Part shown: in pieces, positions 42,501-49,954 of the stretch
How the letters are laid out: each line of letters begins with the position of its first letter
Position numbering within the stretch: position 1 is the first letter of the stretch
Source of the DNA: CAXXFQ01 sp963674475
GTDB taxonomy: Bacteria > Planctomycetota > Planctomycetia > Pirellulales > Thermoguttaceae
Direction: 5' to 3'
NCBI GenBank assembly: GCA_963674475.2
Contig: CAXXFQ010000024.1
Location: 682,001 to 746,000 of the forward strand
DNA: 64,000 nt
Position numbers and translations under genes: made by a program
The notes under the pieces: generated by a model
Database searches by the model: none
Told to the model about the DNA's origin: nothing
The model's input: only the letters and a program-made list of their open reading frames with translations

Positions 42501-42853
42501 CCAGGGTGTTGTTTCAAAGAAGTGCTTCGAGGCGAGTCGCCTTCCGCCCCTTCCGTGATGACGGCGGAAGACATTTCTTCGGCGTCTGAACCCTTTGGGG
42601 TAGGATGCTCCAAAGCCGATTCGTGATAACTCGTCAGGTTTCCAAGGGTAGCTAAAGAGTTCTCACTGTCTGCCATCGCAGGAAGCAGCGGCAAGCCAAT
42701 CAGTGGCGGAGTGACGAGCTTGAAAACCACCAAAAGCCAAAGCCAATACCGCAAAGCCGGTTTCCTGTGCATCGAAGGCAAACGACACCACGCCGCAAGC
42801 AACATTGCCAGTCCCGCGGTCAGCAGCAGATTCCACAACATCGCATTAAGCAT
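39524..42853 (-). CDS. BlaR1-like M56 membrane protease fused to CarboxypepD-regulatory domains
   Basis: A 1109-residue protein. The first ~300 residues are the BlaR1/MecR1 M56 unit, with membrane helices (NLLLTAGLAMLLAAWC, YWLWLLVVFKLVTPPLIGLP, LMVLFAISLTGTGLIVTVHG) and the zinc site GHELAHLVRRDHWANVFVF. After another helix the extracytoplasmic part includes a stretch like the type II secretion GspG domain (AGRYPKDLGELNKTLPKDVY, SSCGKDGIYGNDDDEILIST) and three or more CarboxypepD_reg-like domains (ISGIVVSAETGKPVGNARMF, EGTVLDEAGNPVPEAFVVAH). The classical beta-lactam-binding domain is absent. It presumably senses a ligand and triggers BlaI cleavage. The BlaI-like gene lies 126 bases upstream on the same strand. 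Confidence 0.82.
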   Translation of the reverse strand: MLNAMLWNLLLTAGLAMLLAAWCRLPSMHRKPALRYWLWLLVVFKLVTPPLIGLPLLPAMADSENSLATLGNLTSYHESALEHPTPKGSDAEEMSSAVITEGAEGDSPRSTSLKQHPGTQMPYLMVLFAISLTGTGLIVTVHGIRVTKLNRWLKRAGRENALLAESCHVVAKKLGIRETVGSCVVDTRTTPLLWAWRRPLVVMPRQLMDDLSPEQLRSIVGHELAHLVRRDHWANVFVFIVKALQWWNPVVWWAERELHTAQELCCDALTIDRYSANRHCYATTLLKALDFIQEEPLASRALAPRMGAKRSILRRFEMIGETRLSYQLSRRTLLILLILAIPLVCIPVRAQEKEPTVSTPPAVSDSGDKNHAADVASKKEDHPKAKPDKTAGPAEAPSIDPEIKKLAEAARKRITTYSDEETLTLRDGQTGRMKVKKNRTPVTEITITARIEKEGTKFDLEGIDAAGEPIEGTKVTSSTIHDDQSMRMGLGKLFPVDGENIFSKIQLTPKRVDDDSVAVEVKVLFTPKLTPEEQKALLLTQGKNGQLHSDYIKIGDWVREYKMTAGRYPKDLGELNKTLPKDVYSPRGEDYHYEAQRSRFILSSCGKDGIYGNDDDEILISTFTIHTGEDGKYSTSNISSTTGQRHELYPLEEEKEEEVKASRERVLGERPQGNCSISGIVVSAETGKPVGNARMFLPYNKTHGSIFLHTAADGSFHFKDIPEGPFSLQMSRTPGYQDVVYNPEGKPGSYPPFSLKEGEHRSGIVLKAKQSHKISGKVLDENGQVPKDISYLTVLGWVKKNDGKGYRNTPTRVNRADGSFVIDGLGSEPVYVMAIDWKAARKGNAYPPIYYPGTFFRSEAKPITFDEKQTVDNIDITLKKEGGITLEGTVLDEAGNPVPEAFVVAHRPDMLFDFTTAYTDEQGRYRIGGLGDGEFLVHVDAVHRGFVRTRTPIDLDKSNKKTEQDFTLARGVTISGKFVNEEGEDWEIGSSYGRAHVKAVNSKPTRTANGFSLTHFWNKHRPKDLMEGSGGQFLLGEGDYKQSQMFFPKKNTFVIQGVMPGHTMISFSPKKEKQEIVKILHDGQDIMKSGIVTKPGQEIKDVTIVIETK

Positions 42854-42979
42854 CTTTATTCATCCTCGCAAAAGGAGTGAAACTGATATTTTGAGATTTC
42901 TCTGGAAAATCGGGCTCCTCGTTGCGAGCCCTTGGGTCACTACCAATACGGAGATCAGTAAAACCCCTTTTCTTCGTAG

Positions 42980-43357
42980 TCAATCGATCTTCTCGATGAT
43001 TTTGCGAATCGCTTCGCGGTCCTGACGGTTGAGTTTTACTTTGTCGACAAGGGTATTTAATAAGGGCGTCAGTGAACCGCCAAAGTTGCTGTCGGCGATC
43101 AGTTGGAGTTGCCCGGCGACGAATTTCTCCCGGTCCACGGTGGCCGAAAAAAGATGAACGCCTCCGTGCCGTTGGCAAGCGACAAGACCCTTGTCGGCAA
43201 GTCGCTCCAACAGACTCTTCACGCTGGCATGCAGCGAATGGGTGTGCTCTTGGTATATGGTCTCTACGATTTCTCGCACGGTGATCGGTCCACTGTCCCA
43301 AAGCACATTGAGGATCGCGAATTCCGTTTCCGTAACCGACTTTGTTTGGCTTGACAT
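42980..43357 (-). CDS. BlaI/MecI/CopY-family repressor
   Basis: A 125-residue winged-helix repressor. It opens MSSQTKSVTETEFAILNVLW and continues with GPITVREIVETIYQEHTHSL, HASVKSLLERLADKGLVACQ, the recognition region of the family; the C terminus is the helical dimerisation part. A start at 43357 has GAGGA upstream; the longer in-frame start at 43411 would encode through the operator region. Two dyads immediately upstream are likely binding sites. The partner is the M56 protease downstream. Confidence 0.9.
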   Translation of the reverse strand: MSSQTKSVTETEFAILNVLWDSGPITVREIVETIYQEHTHSLHASVKSLLERLADKGLVACQRHGGVHLFSATVDREKFVAGQLQLIADSNFGGSLTPLLNTLVDKVKLNRQDREAIRKIIEKID

Positions 43358-43374
43358 GATATTCCTCACTATTA

Positions 43375-43393
43375 ATAAGGCAAGATGTCTTAT
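43375..43393. promoter_or_regulatory. BlaI-type operator dyad 1
   Basis: ATAAGGCAAGATGTCTTAT is a 19-base dyad with 8-base arms (one mismatch) around AGA, beginning 18 bases upstream of the repressor start codon. Confidence 0.55.
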
Positions 43394-43396
43394 GTG

Positions 43397-43413
43397 TAAG
43401 GCAAATTGCATTA
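43397..43413. promoter_or_regulatory. BlaI-type operator dyad 2
   Basis: TAAGGCAAATTGCATTA is a 17-base dyad with 7-base arms (one mismatch) sharing TAAGGCAA with dyad 1. The two centres are 21 bases apart, two helical turns, so dimers could bind the same DNA face. Confidence 0.55.
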
Positions 43414-43567
43414 AGTGTCAACCCCAGGTAAATTAATTTCAAAGTAAAATCCTTCGGAAAAGGCTTCAGGTACCTAATTCACTTGCCTAGAGAAAGCTTT
43501 TCTTTGACGCATCTCCTTGCAGCTAATGGAGATAGATCCGCAACACGAAATCGCGAGAGGAATTGGA

Positions 43568-43785
43568 AAAACTGCAAGCTGCCCGACGGCTTGGCCAACG
43601 ACACGCAGCCGACCGAAGTTGCCAAGCGTTACCTCTATGGCGCGGCAGTTGGCCAGATTTGGCGGTCGATTTTTGAGCGAAGACCACCACGTCTTCGACG
43701 GCAGCGGCGCCAACCGTAACTGCTACTGTAACAACATCCTCAACTACAACGGCCCAACCGGCCTAGTCCTCTGGGCTGCCTGCCG
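43568..43785 (+). pseudogene. Decayed Rhs core fragment
   Basis: Two frames together spell Rhs core. Frame one reads EVAKRYLYGAAVGQIW, like VNKRYLYGAAVDQVLAAD of the 19.5-kb protein. A shifted frame reads GRFLSEDHHVFDGSGANRNC then YCNNILNYNGPTGLVLW, like GRFLSEDPSGFSGGDANLYR. The ~90 residues between these blocks are deleted. It is a scar of a second Rhs gene or of a transposed cassette. Confidence 0.65.
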
Positions 43786-44265
43786 GTTTCTGCCGGTTAA
43801 GCATTGCTTGACGCTCTTCCTCTTTTTTGCCTGCGACCGTCGGAAAACGCCGCCGTGAATAGCCGTCGTTTCTTCGCAAGGAATTCACACGCCTGCGGCC
43901 CTTATCGGACCAGAGTTTACGACCGGCTATGAATCCACCTTTTTGGCGTGCCCCTATTCTAGAGTGACGCATAAAACTAGTTGCAAATAGTAAATTGACG
44001 CAATAAACCATTGACTCTTGGTATAGTAGAAAGCCATGATAGAGGAGAAGAGCGGCGGGCGTTTTCCCACCATTAAAAAACCGCTTCAAACGATATGGCC
44101 CACCGACGGGGCTTCCCTCTTTTTTTGAGGAATCTTTCCGAATCGAAACCAACTTGTCGCACGGTCGATTCTATTCGTGTTTCGATCGATCGTTTATTTT
44201 GTGATTGGCGAGCAGGAAGGTGGATTGTCGGGAAATGATGCAACCGACTCAAGGAGATTTTTCTT
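43786..44265. other. Intergenic region, 480 bases
   Basis: No confident gene. A 129-residue minus-strand open frame (43763-44152) has no recognisable domain and overlaps the Rhs scar, so it is left out. A TATAGT hexamer near 44023 and TTGACG near 43993 are spaced too far apart for a standard promoter. AAGGAG just before 44266 is the ribosome site of the next gene. Confidence 0.3.
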
Positions 44266-45576
44266 ATGAATCAAAAAGACACGAAAACCGACCGTCGCAC
44301 TTTTTTGAAGGTCGCCTCTGCCGCAACCACCCTTTCTTGGGCTGGCACATCGACCGCTGTCGGGGCGACGAAAAAAGAAACGCTGGCTCTCGACGGTGGG
44401 CCGAAGGCAGTGACCGCGCCACCGGCTTGGCGTTGGCCGCTTTACGGCGACGAGGAAGAAAAGGCGATGGTCGCCTTGACCCAAAATCCCAGCTATGCCC
44501 CTTGGGCCCGGTTAGAGGAAGAGTGGAAGACGTTCACCGGTTCGCCCTACAGTCGGGCGCATTGCAACGGGACCGGCGCGTTGACCGGGATGTTTTTCGC
44601 TTTGACGGCCGAGCTGCCGCCGGGAAGCGAGATCATGGTTCCCAGCTATACCTTCTTCGCGACGATCGTGCCGATGCGTCTGTTCGGATTCGTGCCGGTC
44701 TTTGTCGACATTGATCCGCAGACCTTGAACTTCGATCTGGAAGACGCAAAACGGAAGCTGACGAAAAACACCAGAGCGGTCCTTCCGGTGCATTGGATCG
44801 GATTGCCGTGTCCGATGGACGCGATTTGTGACTGGGCCAAGGAAAAGGGGCTTATTGTTCTGGAAGACGCCTGTCATACTCAGGGAGCGAAGCTCAATGG
44901 CAAACGAATGGGGACGTGGGGTCGGATGGGGGCCTACAGTTTCCAGTTGAGCAAGGCTTTGCCGGGGTTCGAAGGCGGGATTGCCAATTACCAAAATCGC
45001 GATGACTACGATCGGGCCAGTGCGTTCGGTTTTTATCGCAAGTGTGCCGGGAAATACGCCGCCTACGACGGAACCGGCCTGGGCGTGAAGTTGCGAATTC
45101 ATCCGATGGCTGCCGAACTGGTTCGGACTCAATTGAAGGGTCTTGATAAGCGTAACGCCGACGGGGTCAAGCGGACTCGGGCGTTGAACGATCGGCTTTG
45201 CCAACTGCCGGGCCTCAAGGAACAAACTTACGATCATCCGGGCATCGAACGGATCTATTACGCGTGGAACATGCTTTTCCTCGACGAGAAGGAGGCCGGT
45301 TTCACTCGTGCGGCGGCGGTCAAAGCGCTTCAGGCCGAAGGGGTCAAGACGAGCAATTTCGGCTACCTGTTGCAGCACGAGGGGGCCCTTTATCGCGAAG
45401 CCAAGTGGTGGCACCACGCTCCAAAGATTCCGACGCGAGACGAGTTGCCCGGTACGTATCAGGCGAACGAGTGGGCCCTTCCGCTGCCTTACTTTACCGA
45501 AGATTGTCCCGAGTTGACCGAGCAGTACGTGAGGGCGTTCGAAAAAGTATGGGCCAATCGAGATAATTTGGTTTAA
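44266..45576 (+). CDS. Tat-exported DegT/DnrJ/EryC1-family PLP protein
   Basis: A 436-residue protein of the sugar aminotransferase fold (type I PLP). It opens with a twin-arginine signal (DRRTFLKVASAATTLSWAG). Catalytic-domain motifs are SRAHCNGTGALTGMFFALTA, PSYTFFATIVPMRLFGFVPV, VFVDIDPQTLNFDL, LEDACHTQGAKLNGKRMGTW and YSFQLSKALPGFEGG, where the lysine is at the internal-aldimine position. Export of a folded PLP enzyme is unusual, but such Tat-tagged members recur in planctomycetes. It leads a plus-strand run with the secreted isomerase-like and glycosidase-like genes. AAGGAG precedes the ATG. Substrate unknown. Confidence 0.85.
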   Translation: MNQKDTKTDRRTFLKVASAATTLSWAGTSTAVGATKKETLALDGGPKAVTAPPAWRWPLYGDEEEKAMVALTQNPSYAPWARLEEEWKTFTGSPYSRAHCNGTGALTGMFFALTAELPPGSEIMVPSYTFFATIVPMRLFGFVPVFVDIDPQTLNFDLEDAKRKLTKNTRAVLPVHWIGLPCPMDAICDWAKEKGLIVLEDACHTQGAKLNGKRMGTWGRMGAYSFQLSKALPGFEGGIANYQNRDDYDRASAFGFYRKCAGKYAAYDGTGLGVKLRIHPMAAELVRTQLKGLDKRNADGVKRTRALNDRLCQLPGLKEQTYDHPGIERIYYAWNMLFLDEKEAGFTRAAAVKALQAEGVKTSNFGYLLQHEGALYREAKWWHHAPKIPTRDELPGTYQANEWALPLPYFTEDCPELTEQYVRAFEKVWANRDNLV

Positions 45577-45577
45577 T

Positions 45578-45691
45578 GATGTCGGCATTGTCAATGATCC
45601 TCGCGCAGCCGCAAATGCGCCTGTACCAGGCGGATTTACTGGAATTTCGAACATGGGAAGGTTCATTGGCAATGCAGGCCTTCAAAAATAA
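45578..45691 (+). pseudogene. Possible orphan toxin-tail or coding scrap
   Basis: A start-less 37-residue frame right after the DegT gene reads DVGIVNDPRAAANAPVPGGF then TGISNMGRFIGNAGLQK and a TAA. The amino-acid composition is coding-like, and its shape resembles other toxin-tail scraps in this window, but no family match is recognised. Confidence 0.2.
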
Positions 45692-45706
45692 ACGAAGACC
45701 AATAAA

Positions 45707-45741
45707 GCAGAGGGGAACGAAACTACTTCTGTCCCCTCTGC
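45707..45741. terminator. Probable transcription terminator hairpin
   Basis: GCAGAGGGGA (45707-45716) pairs perfectly with TCCCCTCTGC (45732-45741) over a 15-base loop, followed by CTTTTCCC. It separates the DegT gene from the next gene. Confidence 0.6.
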
Positions 45742-45815
45742 CTTTTCCCAAAGAATAAACCTACCATCACTTTTCCCGCCGCCGCCCCTGAGTAAGAAAC
45801 TACGAGGACTCAACG

Positions 45816-46688
45816 ATGAAGATTTCTCTCCGCTTCCTTTGTGCCTTGGCCGTCCTCCTCGGTTTGTCGATTGTTCAGACGGCCCACGCCCAGACGAGCG
45901 AAAAGTACTTCGCTAATCCCAAGATGAAGAATCAACTGGCCTGTCGCGTGGCTAACTACGGCGAGTACCAAGAGGAGGCGTTTGCCCACATGGCCGAGTG
46001 TGGTTTCAAATACGTCTTCATGAACATCATTCAGCCCGAAGAGATCGAAAAAACGCAAAAAGAACTCGACCGCTACGGGCTCGAGGTTGCCGTCTTTCGT
46101 GGCGATACCGACCTGTCGCGAGAATCGAGCGTCGACGAGTTGGCCGAGCAATTGGCGACTTGCGAGAAGATGGGCGTTGGCTACTTGTTCCTTTCCCCCA
46201 AGCACAAGACGGTTTCCAAGGAGGTGGCGATCGAGCGTCTCAAGCGGGTCGGCCCGATTGCCCGGAAGCACGGCGTCGTTGTTGGACTCGAGACGCATCC
46301 CGATCTGGGAACCAACGCGGAAGAACATCTTAAAACGATGCGGGCGATCGACCATCCGAACCTTCGGGTCAATTTCGACACGGCCAACGTCACTTATTAT
46401 AATAAAAACACCGACGCGACCGCTGAACTGAAAAAATGTATCGACTACGTGGCGATGTTTGAGGTTAAGGACCACTCCTGCGAATTCGAAGGCTGGCATT
46501 TCCCCGCTTTGGGGCGAGGGAAGGTCAACATTCCGGCGTTGGTTTGCCTCCTGAAAGAACACGATTACGACGGTCCGATTACGATCGAGATTGAAGGGAC
46601 CAAGGGGGTCGAGCGTTCGAAGGAGGAGATCAAATGGGAAATCGAGGAATCGTACCGCTATATGCAGTCTCTAGGTGAATTCGATTGA
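45816..46688 (+). CDS. Secreted sugar-phosphate isomerase/epimerase-like TIM-barrel protein
   Basis: A 290-residue protein with a signal peptide (LRFLCALAVLLGLSIVQTAH, then AQ). The barrel is of the xylose-isomerase-like AP_endonuc_2 family: YGLEVAVFRGDTDLS, GVVVGLETHPDLGTNAEEHL, LRVNFDTANVTYYNKN, VAMFEVKDHSCEFEGWHFPA and YDGPITIEIEGT supply the usual Glu/Asp/His metal positions. Exported members are common in planctomycetes, and substrates are mostly unknown. GAGGA precedes the ATG. It probably works with the neighbouring glycosidase-like protein on extracytoplasmic sugars. Confidence 0.85.
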   Translation: MKISLRFLCALAVLLGLSIVQTAHAQTSEKYFANPKMKNQLACRVANYGEYQEEAFAHMAECGFKYVFMNIIQPEEIEKTQKELDRYGLEVAVFRGDTDLSRESSVDELAEQLATCEKMGVGYLFLSPKHKTVSKEVAIERLKRVGPIARKHGVVVGLETHPDLGTNAEEHLKTMRAIDHPNLRVNFDTANVTYYNKNTDATAELKKCIDYVAMFEVKDHSCEFEGWHFPALGRGKVNIPALVCLLKEHDYDGPITIEIEGTKGVERSKEEIKWEIEESYRYMQSLGEFD

Positions 46689-46798
46689 CGGTTTTTGATA
46701 GAAAGATAAAAGTGAACGAGTTGGAGGAAGCTTTTCTTGATGAAAGGTTCCTCCCACCCGTTGGTCCCGGTTATTGATAGAAGGAAGGGAGCTTGGTC

Positions 46799-48424
46799 AT
46801 GCCGTTTTATGGAAAATATCTGCTTTCGCTCGCCCTGGTGGTCCTCGCCTTTTTGCCTGCGAATGTCGAGGCAGGCGGGAAGAATCTGATCTTGAATTCG
46901 GGGGCTGAGAAAGTTAAAGGCGGCGTGCCGATTGGCTTCGGTTGTTATGTGGGAGCGGGAGAAGTGAAACTGGTCGCTTCGAACGAAAAGCCCCATTCCG
47001 GTCAAGCGGCCGCCCGATTGGCCTTGGACGGTTGGTACGAATCGGAAAATAAGCCGAAGCAGATCAATGGCTTTTTAATGTTTGGCCGGTCCAACGGCTA
47101 TCAATCTGACGGTGCGTTTGCGTTGCCCGAAAAGACCCTTACCGTGGCGTACGATTTTTGGGTTCGAGGAAGCGAAAACGAAGCGAACCTCCAGGTTTGG
47201 TGGTGGGACAAGGCGGGCAATCGCGTGGGCAAACGCGTTAAATTACCGCCGATCAAATTGACCGACCAGTGGCAACGAGTGACCGGACGATATCCGTTCC
47301 CGAAAGAGGCCAAACAGATCACCTTGGGGGTCGGCGTCAGTGGGAAGGAAAAGGATGGAACACGTCTGGGATGGTTGGAGGTCGACGATGCGGTCTTGAC
47401 GCCGGTTCGCTTTCCCGACGGCGAGCTTCGAGGCATTTGTTGGCACCATCCCACGGCCCCGAAGGACGAGGCGGAATGCCTTGAGCAAATCCGTTTTGAA
47501 CTGGACCGATATCAACAGATGGGGCTCAACACGATCTTTTATTGGACGCCGACACGATATCTGGCGACGTTGGACGGGGTCGAAGGGTCGAACGATGCAC
47601 GGGCGAAGTTCGGTACGCTCAAGCGGCTGATCGACGAAGCCCATCGCCGCGGCATGGAGGTTCACGCTTGGTACTCGCCTTGGATCTATAAACAAATCTC
47701 CCGCGCGCCGGAGCTGCGTCTTCATCCCGAGTGGGCCAGCGTCGATCGGGATGGAAATCGGTGCAATAGTGGCCTGTGCCTTTCCCGGCCGGAGGTACGC
47801 GAGTTTCAACTTCGGATGATCCGTGTTTTGCTCGACCACCATCCGGACGTCGACGGAGTGCATATCGAGGAGCCCGGCTATGCGTGGACGGTTCGCCAGT
47901 GCCACTGCGACTACTGCAAAAAAACGCTCCGCCAAATTTTCGACGACGAGAACGCGGACCGGGATCAGTCCCGATTGGAGCATTGGGCCTCGTTCTGTTC
48001 GACTGATTTCATGATCAAGGCCGGGGAACTCGTGAAAAGTCGACGACCGTCGATTTTGTTTTCGGCCAACGGAAGTCGCGGCACGAATAGCGATTGGCAT
48101 ATCGGTCGGGACTGGCTACGTTGGGCCCGATTCGGTTATATTGACTTCTATATGCCGCAGGTGTACACCACGTCGTTGAACGTCTTTCGTCGCGATCTAG
48201 GAGGAACCCAGGAGGAAATTGGCCGTTGGATTCCGGTGGTGCCCGTGATCGGGATTACCTGGAGTAGTCTCGGTCCTAAGCATAATCCGATGGACACGAT
48301 TACCGCGGAAATCCGAGCCGCACGCGAGATGGGTTCGCCCGGAATGGTCTTTTTCGCGGCCGTCCACGTCCGAGAGGACGAAGTCGAGCCGATCGGTCGT
48401 GTGATGAAAGAAACGACAAAGTGA
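46799..48424 (+). CDS. Secreted glycosidase-like protein (GHL10/DUF4434-like barrel)
   Basis: A 541-residue exported protein. The signal peptide (YLLSLALVVLAFLPANVEAG) is followed by a jelly-roll domain (~25-205; GKNLILNSGAEKVKGGVPIG). A TIM-barrel then shows YQQMGLNTIFYWTPTRYLAT, IDEAHRRGMEVHAWYSPWIY, HHPDVDGVHIEEPGYAW and FGYIDFYMPQVYT. The acidic pair in HIEEP is a candidate catalytic site. This matches the putative glycoside-hydrolase-like 10 group. AAGGAAGGGA precedes the ATG at 46799; an in-frame TTG at 46793 is rejected. A CHCDYC cluster after the barrel strand could bind a metal. Confidence 0.7.
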   Translation: MPFYGKYLLSLALVVLAFLPANVEAGGKNLILNSGAEKVKGGVPIGFGCYVGAGEVKLVASNEKPHSGQAAARLALDGWYESENKPKQINGFLMFGRSNGYQSDGAFALPEKTLTVAYDFWVRGSENEANLQVWWWDKAGNRVGKRVKLPPIKLTDQWQRVTGRYPFPKEAKQITLGVGVSGKEKDGTRLGWLEVDDAVLTPVRFPDGELRGICWHHPTAPKDEAECLEQIRFELDRYQQMGLNTIFYWTPTRYLATLDGVEGSNDARAKFGTLKRLIDEAHRRGMEVHAWYSPWIYKQISRAPELRLHPEWASVDRDGNRCNSGLCLSRPEVREFQLRMIRVLLDHHPDVDGVHIEEPGYAWTVRQCHCDYCKKTLRQIFDDENADRDQSRLEHWASFCSTDFMIKAGELVKSRRPSILFSANGSRGTNSDWHIGRDWLRWARFGYIDFYMPQVYTTSLNVFRRDLGGTQEEIGRWIPVVPVIGITWSSLGPKHNPMDTITAEIRAAREMGSPGMVFFAAVHVREDEVEPIGRVMKETTK

Positions 48425-48487
48425 GGCAAGCACATTTTTGCTTTCCCTTGACAATATCTAAAAATCTAAAAACACCAAGGAAGATAA

Positions 48488-49876
48488 ATGAAAAAACCTG
48501 CTTTGTTCGCCGGTCTTGTTTTATTTTTGTGCCTCGGGGCGACGACCGTTTTGGCGGCCGAGGAGCCTTATCCGTGGAAAGCGGGGGCGGCCGAAGTCGT
48601 GATCACCCCGGCCGAGCCGATGGTGATGGGCGGTTACGGTTCGCGAGACGAACCGTTCGAGACCGTCTTGCACGATCTTTGGGCATCGGCGTTGGTCCTG
48701 GAAGACCAGCAAGGCCAACGGTTGGTTTTGGTGACGTTGGATCTGATAACGATCACGGGTGAGCTTCGCAATACGATCGCGGCCGAAGCGAAAAAACGCT
48801 TTGGGCTCAACCCGGAATCGCTTTGGATCAATATATCTCACACCCATACCGGTCCTGAAATCCGCAGCGAGATAGCACGGCTTTGGGGGCGATCGGAATC
48901 GCAGGCGGCCCAATGTGAGCGATATTACAAGTCGCTTCCGGGAAAAGTGCTCGACGTGATCGGCCAGGCGCTCGAGGGGCTCGAACCGGCCAAGTTGGAT
49001 TATTCTTACGCGCGGGCCGGATTCGCCATGAATCGCCGGACGCCGATCAAACGAAACGATCGGATCGACTTTGTGAATCGCCCTCACCCTGACGGGCCGG
49101 TCGACCATCAGGTACCCGTCTTGCGAGTCACCGACCCGAAGGGTACCGTTCGGGCGTTGGTCTTCGGTTATGCTTGCCACTGCACGACGCTGAGCCGGTT
49201 GGACCTCTCGGGCGATTACGCCGGTTTCGCGAAAGAGTCGCTCCGAAAAGTGTACCCGAAGGCGATCCCTCTGTTTGTCACCGGTTGTGGTGCCGATCAG
49301 AATCCGTACCCGCGTCATCGCTCGACGGTCGACGCCCAGACCCACGGAAAAACCCTGGCCTACGCGGTCCAAGCGGCCTTGTCGACCCATCAGTATCCGG
49401 TGGCCGGGCCGTTGCGCGTGGCGCTGGAACCGGTGACACTCCAATTCGCCACTCCGCCGACGAAGGAAACGCTCGAGCGTCAAGCCAAGTCGTCCAACCG
49501 TTTTTTAAAATCGCACGCAAAGGCCCTGCTTGATCAGATCAAACAAAACGGGAAGATCGCCGACACGTACGATGTGCCGATCCAAGTGGTCCGTTTTGGC
49601 GATGACCTTTTGTTGATCGCCTTGCCGGGCGAAACGGTGGTCGATTATTCACTGAAGTTCAAAGACCAGTACGGCGAGAAAAGCCCCGTCTGGGTCGCCG
49701 GCTACTCGAACGATGTCTTCGGGTACTTGCCGTCGCTTCGCGTGTTGGAAGAAGGCGGCTACGAAGGGGGTGGGGCGTTCAACTATTCGGATCGTTTTCC
49801 CGGGCCGTTTGAGAAGTCGGTTGAATCACGCGTGACCGAGAAGGTTGATGAGTTGGTTCGAAAAACGGAAAAGTGA
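48488..49876 (+). CDS. Secreted neutral/alkaline ceramidase-like protein
   Basis: A 462-residue exported protein of the neutral/alkaline non-lysosomal ceramidase N-terminal family. A signal peptide (LFAGLVLFLCLGATTVLAAE) precedes WKAGAAEVVITPAEPMVMGG. The zinc-site segment NISHTHTGPEIRS, the strand VFGYACHCTTLSRLDLSGDY and the FVTGCGADQNPYPR loop match the family. Stand-alone N-terminal domains like this are common in planctomycetes and may act on amides other than ceramide. It lies in the third sugar cluster, 63 bases after the glycosidase-like gene and 78 before the symporter. Confidence 0.85.
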   Translation: MKKPALFAGLVLFLCLGATTVLAAEEPYPWKAGAAEVVITPAEPMVMGGYGSRDEPFETVLHDLWASALVLEDQQGQRLVLVTLDLITITGELRNTIAAEAKKRFGLNPESLWINISHTHTGPEIRSEIARLWGRSESQAAQCERYYKSLPGKVLDVIGQALEGLEPAKLDYSYARAGFAMNRRTPIKRNDRIDFVNRPHPDGPVDHQVPVLRVTDPKGTVRALVFGYACHCTTLSRLDLSGDYAGFAKESLRKVYPKAIPLFVTGCGADQNPYPRHRSTVDAQTHGKTLAYAVQAALSTHQYPVAGPLRVALEPVTLQFATPPTKETLERQAKSSNRFLKSHAKALLDQIKQNGKIADTYDVPIQVVRFGDDLLLIALPGETVVDYSLKFKDQYGEKSPVWVAGYSNDVFGYLPSLRVLEEGGYEGGGAFNYSDRFPGPFEKSVESRVTEKVDELVRKTEK

Positions 49877-49954
49877 TCGAGCCGGTCTACACTCATTATA
49901 CTAAAAAATTATTTAAGGATTATTTGACGATTCTTAACCAGAAAGTCTGAATAA

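Noticed and set aside
44023..44040. TATAGT as -10 for the DegT gene
   Set aside because: The nearest TTGAC hexamers are 21 or about 5 bases away, outside workable spacing.
43763..44152. 129-residue minus-strand frame upstream of the DegT gene
   Set aside because: Overlaps the Rhs scar, basic composition and no recognisable family; could be real but is unsupported.
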